Positions 9,569-14,432 of a stretch of 14,432 nucleotides of DNA are shown piece by piece (the stretch's first letter is position 1; each line of letters starts with the position of its first letter). The notes below the pieces were generated by a model. It was given only the letters and a program-made list of their open reading frames with translations. It was not told the DNA's origin and ran no database searches. The position numbers and the translations under genes were made by a program. The stretch covers positions 92,989 to 107,420 of the forward strand of contig JAHBMJ010001953.1 of NCBI GenBank assembly GCA_018398765.1, given 5' to 3'. Origin of the DNA: Chromera velia. Taxonomy: Eukaryota; Sar; Chromeraceae.

Positions 9569-10335
9569 ACTCACTGACTGACCGGAGAGCCAATGACTTG
9601 TTGTGCGTACATCATGGGGTTGCCCCCCCACCTGAAGGGATACGATCCCGTGCAGAGTTTGTAGAAGGTGTACCCGAGGGCGTAGACGTCCACGGGATAG
9701 CTGTATTGTCTCATTTGGAATTGCTCTGGGGAAGTGTACACGGGGTCGCCTGCAATTCAGCACAAACAGATGAGAACAGAGCAGAGAGGGAGGTTGTGAT
9801 CACTGCCACTCACTGCTTCAGAGGAAGAGGAACAAGACGAAGAGAGCGGCAAAGAAGAGTGCAGCAGAAAGAATTATCGAAACACCAGCACACCGGCAAA
9901 CAGACAAAAAAAGAAACAAAGAAACAAAGAAACAAACAAACAAGCCAGCAAGCAAATAACCGGACGAATGAGAAGATGACAATAAAAAAGGGAGGGGAAG
10001 ACAGGGAAGATCACAAAACCAGCCGACCCGCACAGCGCTGTATTCATCTCTTTTGTGAAAGTCGAACCAAATCACAGGGAACATACCAACAAGAAATCTA
10101 CGGACTCACACACCAACCGACAGACCGACCAACTGACCGATGGGTCCGAAAAGTTCTCTTGCTTGGACTTGAGGAGTTGCTTGGATGACCAGTCCGACGT
10201 CTCCGATGAGGACTCTGTCCTTGTGGTCGAGGAAGATGTTGGCCTCCTTGATGTCTCTGTGGATGTACCCGTTCGAGTGGAAGTACGAGAGACCTGAAAG
10301 ATGTATGTATCAACATGTATCTATATGTATATGTG

Positions 10336-10366
<31 letters not shown>

Positions 10367-11071
10367 ATATGCGTGTGTGTGTGCGTGTGTGTATTTGATT
10401 CAAAAAAGGGGAGAGTGTACCAAATAGACGTACGGACTAGAACGAGGAGAAGGACTGCTCTAGACAGACGCACATACCTGCAAGACTCTGGAGGAACCAG
10501 TTGTAGAGGGTCTCGGAGGAGGCGCCCTTGTCGGCCTTCTTGCCCATCTCCCCGTTGGAGGCCAGACCGAGGACCAAACACTTCTTTCCTGCCGCAGCGC
10601 GATCACCCAGAAGAGATTCACAAGGAATTGACTCTTTGAACCTCATCACGAAGGGGTGCTTCTTTGAACAGAAATTCTTGAGAATCTTGAACTCGTTCTT
10701 GAAGGCAGGAGTGTTGTCCTGTTGTTTCATCGCGTAAAGTCTCCCGGTGCCCTTCAATTCGACCAACCAAACTGCAGAGAGACACAAGGCACGAAGCAGA
10801 AATGCACAGACAGAATTCCTTTTTTTTCTCCTGCTTCACTGTAGAGAATGGAGATGATTTGCGACGGAGACCTGCTGCATTGCTCACCGTGTCCGAATTG
10901 TCCATTTCCGAGCTTCTTCTTTTTCTCATACTTCGATCCTGATGCCGCTTTCTCGAGGAGGGAAGCGTGCGTCTCAATCGGTCTTGATCGCTGCAATGTG
11001 AGGGGCTGGCGAGCTGACACGGCACAGCAAAGAGTTGCCAGAACTCCAGCACCGAAAGTCAAGAATCTCAT
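8178..11071 (-). CDS. Secreted or plastid-directed Ser/Thr protein kinase, five exons, complete
   Basis: Exons in order of translation: 11071-10888, 10771-10478, 10293-10138, 9749-9583, 9131-8178; 584 residues. Residues 1-20 form a signal peptide (hydrophobic GAGVLATLCCAV, AVSA before Arg), so the product enters the secretory route. If the host has a complex plastid, the Arg/Ser-rich stretch after it could be a transit peptide. Kinase domain about 48-315: glycine loop LGNGQFGHV (54-62), catalytic K77 (YAMK), alpha-C E88, HRDIKEAN with D173 and N178, metal-binding D191 in an unusual DVG instead of DFG, SPE (218-220), alpha-F D232 (DVYALG) and R303. All catalytic residues are present, so it should be active. 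The C-terminal tail (318-584) has a Lys-rich part, a Met/Gly/Pro/His part and an acidic end. The start is the first ATG, with A at -3. I cannot assign a kinase family. Confidence 0.9.
9132..9582 (-). other. Inferred intron 4 of the kinase gene
   Basis: 451 nt with GTCAGT donor (CCG|GTCAGT) and GTGCAG acceptor. It carries a (CA)n/(GA)n pair close to the donor and purine-rich plus-strand sequence. The frame closes with a TGA soon after the donor, so retention would truncate the kinase before its last C-lobe helices. Confidence 0.8.
9508..9565. repeat. (CA)n-(GA)n compound microsatellite
   Basis: CA units (9508-9533) run directly into GA units (9534-9565) inside kinase intron 4. Confidence 0.95.
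9750..10137 (-). other. Inferred intron 3 of the kinase gene
   Basis: 388 nt between the exon with HRD/DVG and the exon with SPE. The donor chosen is GTCAGT at 10137. GTCTGT and GTGTGT a few codons further on share the same phase and would lengthen the activation segment by 4 or 8 residues. The acceptor is TTGCAG. The plus strand has AAAC/AAAG-type runs near 9905-9940. No gene seen inside. Confidence 0.7.
10345..10393. repeat. (TA)n-(TG)n microsatellite
   Basis: TA units (10345-10370) followed by GT units to about 10393, within kinase intron 2 (10294-10477). Confidence 0.9.
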
Positions 11072-11261
11072 GCTCCACAATTCAAACGAAACAGCGCAAT
11101 CAACTGAGAGGAAAAAAGAACAAACTGTCCGGTCTCCTTCCTTTCCGTCCTTTTTCCTGGCACGCTCCCGTCAACTCCTTGTGAATACAAACAGTCAAAC
11201 GAAAAAAGGTTTTGAGACAACTGAAGCTCCAATGCTGTGGCTGATCGAGCAAACACGTCTC

Positions 11262-11511
11262 TGCATGCATGGATTTATTCGATCGATCGTGCAGGAATTA
11301 TATATATATATATATATATTATAAATTTCAATAATTAAAAAATCCTGAATGCATGCGCATGCATGCATGCGGCTCTTTAATTTGCAAATTAAAAAAAAAA
11401 AATAAAGGAAAACCATAGCATCTGTATTGGATCACCTACAAAAAGAATAAATTAAGCTTAATTGTGTCAGGATCGCGCGCGAAGTTGACTTCAAATTTCC
11501 GCATGCATGCG
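11262..11511. promoter_or_regulatory. Cluster of TGCATGC palindromes
   Basis: TGCATGCAT at 11262-11270, an overlapping GCATGC run at 11350-11370 and GCATGCATGC at 11501-11510. TGCATGC is a known ApiAP2-type promoter motif in apicomplexan parasites. Here the clustering in a divergent promoter is seen directly; binding is inference. Confidence 0.45.
11299..11320. repeat. (TA)n microsatellite
   Basis: About ten TA units in the spacer between the kinase and LRR genes. Confidence 0.9.
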
Positions 11512-11658
11512 TTTCTGACATTTTCCGATCGAGCGACTTCGCGAATTAACTTTTGGCTTGAAGCACATGACCTGACAGTCTTTCTGCGATATCAGTATTT
11601 CTCTGTTCTGTGTTTTGAGCATCTTTCTGATCGACAGATCGATATTACAGAGTGAAAA

Positions 11659-11677
11659 TTTCCCCTCCCCCCCTCAG
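11659..11677 (+). other. Probable 3' splice acceptor in the 5' leader of the LRR gene
   Basis: A long C/T tract ending in CTCAG (AG at 11676-11677) sits 11 nt before the ATG. A TGA in frame with that ATG lies right after the AG, so the exon cannot code upstream of the ATG. This suggests a 5' UTR intron or a trans-splicing acceptor. No partner donor can be fixed from the sequence. Confidence 0.5.
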
Positions 11678-11688
11678 ATTGAGACGAC

Positions 11689-14328
11689 ATGGGGCCGAAG
11701 GAGACGCGTGTCGACCCATTGAGGTTGGTCCTTCTGAATCTTTGTCAGGGGACCAGTACTGACTCCGTATTGAGTGCTTGCTTCAGATACAGAAACTTTG
11801 GACTTGCTTGGATCCTCCTCTACTACCTGAATAGAGGGAGATTGAAGGTCGGAGTAGGGGGTGGACGTGAGAGAAGACAGCAAAAAGGGGAGGAGATGTC
11901 TTTGAACTCTAAAGTATCCCCTGCTGGTCACTTCTGCTGTCAATCTCTGACAGAACCATCCTGCAGCTCCAGCTTGTCACACAAGAAAGAAGAAGTTGAT
12001 GAGAGTGATGATTTGAAAGTTGTGGACCTCTCCCTAGAGGTTGGCAAGGGCACAGCGACCTCTTTGTTGGCCTTCCTTCCATCCTCCGTGGAGTCTCTTT
12101 CCTTCGGGTCTTTGCTGCTGAGTCCGAAGGTTCGTGAAACTTTCCACTCTTCTATAAGGACCCGAAAGCTCCCGAAGTTAAAATGTCTCTCACTGTCGTC
12201 AGGCTTGGACTCAAGCATTCTTCCCTCGCTTATCCCCGCTCTAAGCTCGGACTGCGAAGTGGTTTTTGTTTTTTTAGACCTTTCAGGGTCCCGGGGGGTT
12301 GACACAGAGGGGTGGGCCATGATAGGAGATGCGATGAAATGTGGGTGTCTGAAGTCATTGCGGGAGCTTCGCCTGTCCGATTGTTGGTTGACAGTCTTCA
12401 AAGTTAAATCTCTGTTTCCTTCACTTCCGTTTTCTTTAGAAAATCTAGACGTTTCATTTAATTCTAGCGTCGCAGAAAACGGGTGGGGCCTTCTCGGAGA
12501 GAGAATGATGAGCATGGAAAAAGGCCAGAGGCACGAAGGAGATGAGAACTGCACGTTCGGAAAGCTGCGTGTTCTTTGTTTTGATTTTTGTGATCTCGAC
12601 AGTCGAAGAGCCAAACGCGTGTTTGCGTCTCTCTCATCAACTGTCGAAAGTTTGAGCCTGAGAGGAAATTCGGCAATTGACGAAGAGGGGTGGGCAATTT
12701 TGGGTGGGAAGATGGAGAAAGATGGATTGACCAGATTGAGAGCACTTAACCTTCTCGGCTGCTCGATTGGGATTCGGAGCGCCCGATCCCTTTTTCCTTT
12801 TCTTCCCTCAAGTATCGAAATGCTCCAATTTGATGTCTATCCGACGGAAGAGGAAGAGGATGGACAGGAAGAGGAAGAAGGTGTAGGCAACGACCTTGAG
12901 TTTCTGTGTGCCCCCCTTGGAAAATGGATGGAAGATGGAAAGGGACCGAATTTGAAGAGGCTGTCTGTAAAAGGAAACGGAGGCCCGAATGCGCTCAGTT
13001 TGTTCCGCTCTCTTCCTGGGGGCACGTTGGAATATCTGGAATTCAACGCCGACAGGGGAATAGACATGGACGCATGGGCAGCGTTGAGCAGAAAAATGCA
13101 GAAAGGAGAAATGGGGAACTTAAAGCAATTGCTTTTGGTTGATTGTTATCTGGTTTCTGTGAATGCGAAAGTTCTGTTTCCTTCCCTTCCTTGTTCACTG
13201 GAAGTTCTGGACCTGTCATCAAACGATCAGGTGGGCAGAACATTCGGATGGGATTATTTGGGAAGGCACATGGAGGAAGAGGGACTTCCGAATTTGAAAT
13301 CTTTGTCAGTGCGTGATTGCCGTCTGACCCAAGAGGAAGCTTTCACGTTTCTTCCCTCTCTCCCTTCCTCTCTCGAGTGTCTGGATCTGAGTGAAAATCC
13401 TGCATTGGCACTTCAGGGAAGGGATGCGACGCTTTCGGGAATTTCGGCCTTGAAGCAGAGGCTGGGGGTGTTGAGGTCCTTGAAGCAACTTCGGCTTCGC
13501 GGTGTGGGCCTTGGGGCGGGTCCTGTTTTACCGGTCGAAGAATTGTTTTCCCGTCTCCCCCCGTCTCTGATCGTGTTGGATTTGGGATCAAACAGGCGAA
13601 CAGGGGAGGGGACCTGGGCAGCTTTGGGGGTGGCTTTGCGAAGGGGTTTGGCGGGCCTGAGGGAGTTGGTACTTGAGGACTGCGGGTTGGAGGGGGACAG
13701 AGCTCTAGACATCATTCCCCACCTCCCAGTTTCTCTTGAAACGTTGAATCTTTCTGACAACAGAGAATTGTCAGAGCACGCAGTCCGATCTCTGTCTCAA
13801 AAAGTGAAGGGAGAGACGGACAGAGATAGAGAAGATCCAAAGAAGTCTGTGACTGTCAGCAGTGCTCTGGAAGAACTCCGAAACCTGCAGATGGATTCGT
13901 GTGGGTTGAACGACACAAAGGCAGAATGGCTGTTTGGATCCTTGCCGGCGACTCTGCAGAGTCTGTCTGTGTCCGGAAACCCTGGCATCACAGTCGGAGG
14001 GTGGAGGAAGCTCGCAGAGAAAATGAAGAGGGGATGTCTACCATTTCTGAGACATCTCTCTCTAGAGGGGTGTAATTTAGACAATGAAAAGGCTGTTGTG
14101 CTGTTCCGCTCTTTGCCTCCGTCGCTGCAGGTTGTCGATTTGAAAGCGAATGGATCCATCAGCCCATCCGTTTGGAACGTTTTGGGGCAGAGACTGCAAG
14201 ACGAATGTGAGGGGTTGAAAGCGCTTCAAAAAGTGGAATGTCAGGTACCAGGGAGAACGAGACGAATCCGAAAACGGTTCGTCGATTTGCTTCCCTCTCT
14301 CTTACAATCTATGCTCTCGGAACAATGA
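11689..14328 (+). CDS. Leucine-rich-repeat protein, 879 residues, uninterrupted
   Basis: Probably an intracellular protein-binding scaffold; no signal peptide or membrane helix is clear. Residues 1 to about 108 are non-repeat, with a hydrophobic helix-like part (VLSACFRYRNFGLAWILLYY) and a basic part. From about 109 to 845 I count twelve paired LRR units of about 57-72 residues. Each has one strand like LRELRLSDC, then a helix ending LFPSLP, a second strand like SLEVLDLSSN, and a helix like GWAxLGxxM. This alternation resembles ribonuclease-inhibitor/NOD-type LRRs. Length variation comes from acidic or polar inserts, notably a Glu-rich loop near 385-400. The C-terminus is basic (GRTRRIRKRF) then amphipathic. 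The start has G at -3 and +4, and an in-frame stop lies 8 nt upstream. No intron is needed, unlike the two neighbours. No catalytic domain; partner unknown. Confidence 0.9.
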   Translation: MGPKETRVDPLRLVLLNLCQGTSTDSVLSACFRYRNFGLAWILLYYLNRGRLKVGVGGGRERRQQKGEEMSLNSKVSPAGHFCCQSLTEPSCSSSLSHKKEEVDESDDLKVVDLSLEVGKGTATSLLAFLPSSVESLSFGSLLLSPKVRETFHSSIRTRKLPKLKCLSLSSGLDSSILPSLIPALSSDCEVVFVFLDLSGSRGVDTEGWAMIGDAMKCGCLKSLRELRLSDCWLTVFKVKSLFPSLPFSLENLDVSFNSSVAENGWGLLGERMMSMEKGQRHEGDENCTFGKLRVLCFDFCDLDSRRAKRVFASLSSTVESLSLRGNSAIDEEGWAILGGKMEKDGLTRLRALNLLGCSIGIRSARSLFPFLPSSIEMLQFDVYPTEEEEDGQEEEEGVGNDLEFLCAPLGKWMEDGKGPNLKRLSVKGNGGPNALSLFRSLPGGTLEYLEFNADRGIDMDAWAALSRKMQKGEMGNLKQLLLVDCYLVSVNAKVLFPSLPCSLEVLDLSSNDQVGRTFGWDYLGRHMEEEGLPNLKSLSVRDCRLTQEEAFTFLPSLPSSLECLDLSENPALALQGRDATLSGISALKQRLGVLRSLKQLRLRGVGLGAGPVLPVEELFSRLPPSLIVLDLGSNRRTGEGTWAALGVALRRGLAGLRELVLEDCGLEGDRALDIIPHLPVSLETLNLSDNRELSEHAVRSLSQKVKGETDRDREDPKKSVTVSSALEELRNLQMDSCGLNDTKAEWLFGSLPATLQSLSVSGNPGITVGGWRKLAEKMKRGCLPFLRHLSLEGCNLDNEKAVVLFRSLPPSLQVVDLKANGSISPSVWNVLGQRLQDECEGLKALQKVECQVPGRTRRIRKRFVDLLPSLLQSMLSEQ

Positions 14329-14432
14329 TTCCAAAACCTGGTGTTCAAAAACAAAATTCTGCCGGGGAAGCAGCGACTGTTTGCTATTTAATTCTCTTTC
14401 TCCCTCCCCCTCTCTCTCTTTCTCTCCCCCCC
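14329..14432. other. 3' flank of the LRR gene, pyrimidine-rich edge
   Basis: Short stretch to the window end. The last ~40 bases are C/T only apart from isolated bases. No canonical polyadenylation hexamer seen. Confidence 0.6.

Larger units (their letters stand above)
11072..11688. promoter_or_regulatory. Divergent intergenic region between kinase and LRR genes
   Basis: The kinase start (minus) and the LRR start (plus) face away from each other across 617 bp, so both promoters and 5' UTRs should lie here. It contains a (TA)n run, AT-rich blocks (11299-11460) and clustered TGCATGC palindromes. No TATA box or initiator can be assigned with confidence. Confidence 0.6.

Noticed and set aside
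11940-12614. 224-codon minus-strand open frame under the LRR gene
   Set aside because: It mirrors the regular LRR coding sequence; no conserved domain.

Overview
The window is nuclear DNA from a eukaryote. It holds three protein genes. Two are cut by many GT-AG introns that I could phase from end to end, and microsatellites fill the introns and spacers. Moderate GC, introns mostly of 100-450 nt, a secreted serine/threonine kinase, and a long leucine-rich-repeat protein built from ~58-residue units together suggest a protist alga. A chromerid such as Chromera velia is my best guess; this is inference, and a dinoflagellate relative or a stramenopile is not excluded.

Layout: (1) Positions 1-6905, plus strand: the 3' part of a gene for an ionotropic glutamate receptor-like ligand-gated channel. 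I assign 13 exons. They encode the end of the N-terminal region, ligand-binding lobe S1, helix M1, the pore loop, M3 with a near-canonical SYTANLA-type signature, lobe S2, M4 and a ~290-residue cytoplasmic tail. The gene starts left of the window. Its second visible intron carries ~550 bp of pure polypurine repeat. (2) 6906-8177: a tail-to-tail spacer with an AT-rich island. (3) 8178-11071, minus strand: a complete five-exon gene for a 584-residue protein kinase with a signal peptide, a DVG in place of DFG, and a low-complexity C-terminal tail. (4) 11072-11688: a head-to-head spacer with clustered TGCATGC palindromes and a strong splice acceptor just before the next start codon. (5) 11689-14328, plus strand: an uninterrupted 879-codon LRR gene. 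(6) 14329-14432: a pyrimidine-rich edge.

No shared pathway is evident among the three genes. The kinase and LRR genes could share a divergent promoter. The sequence-level points most worth a second look are the receptor itself, the frequent C at donor position +3 (9 of 16 inferred introns), a 62-bp-period duplication that copies an exon end together with its 5' splice site, and the predicted secretory or plastid kinase.
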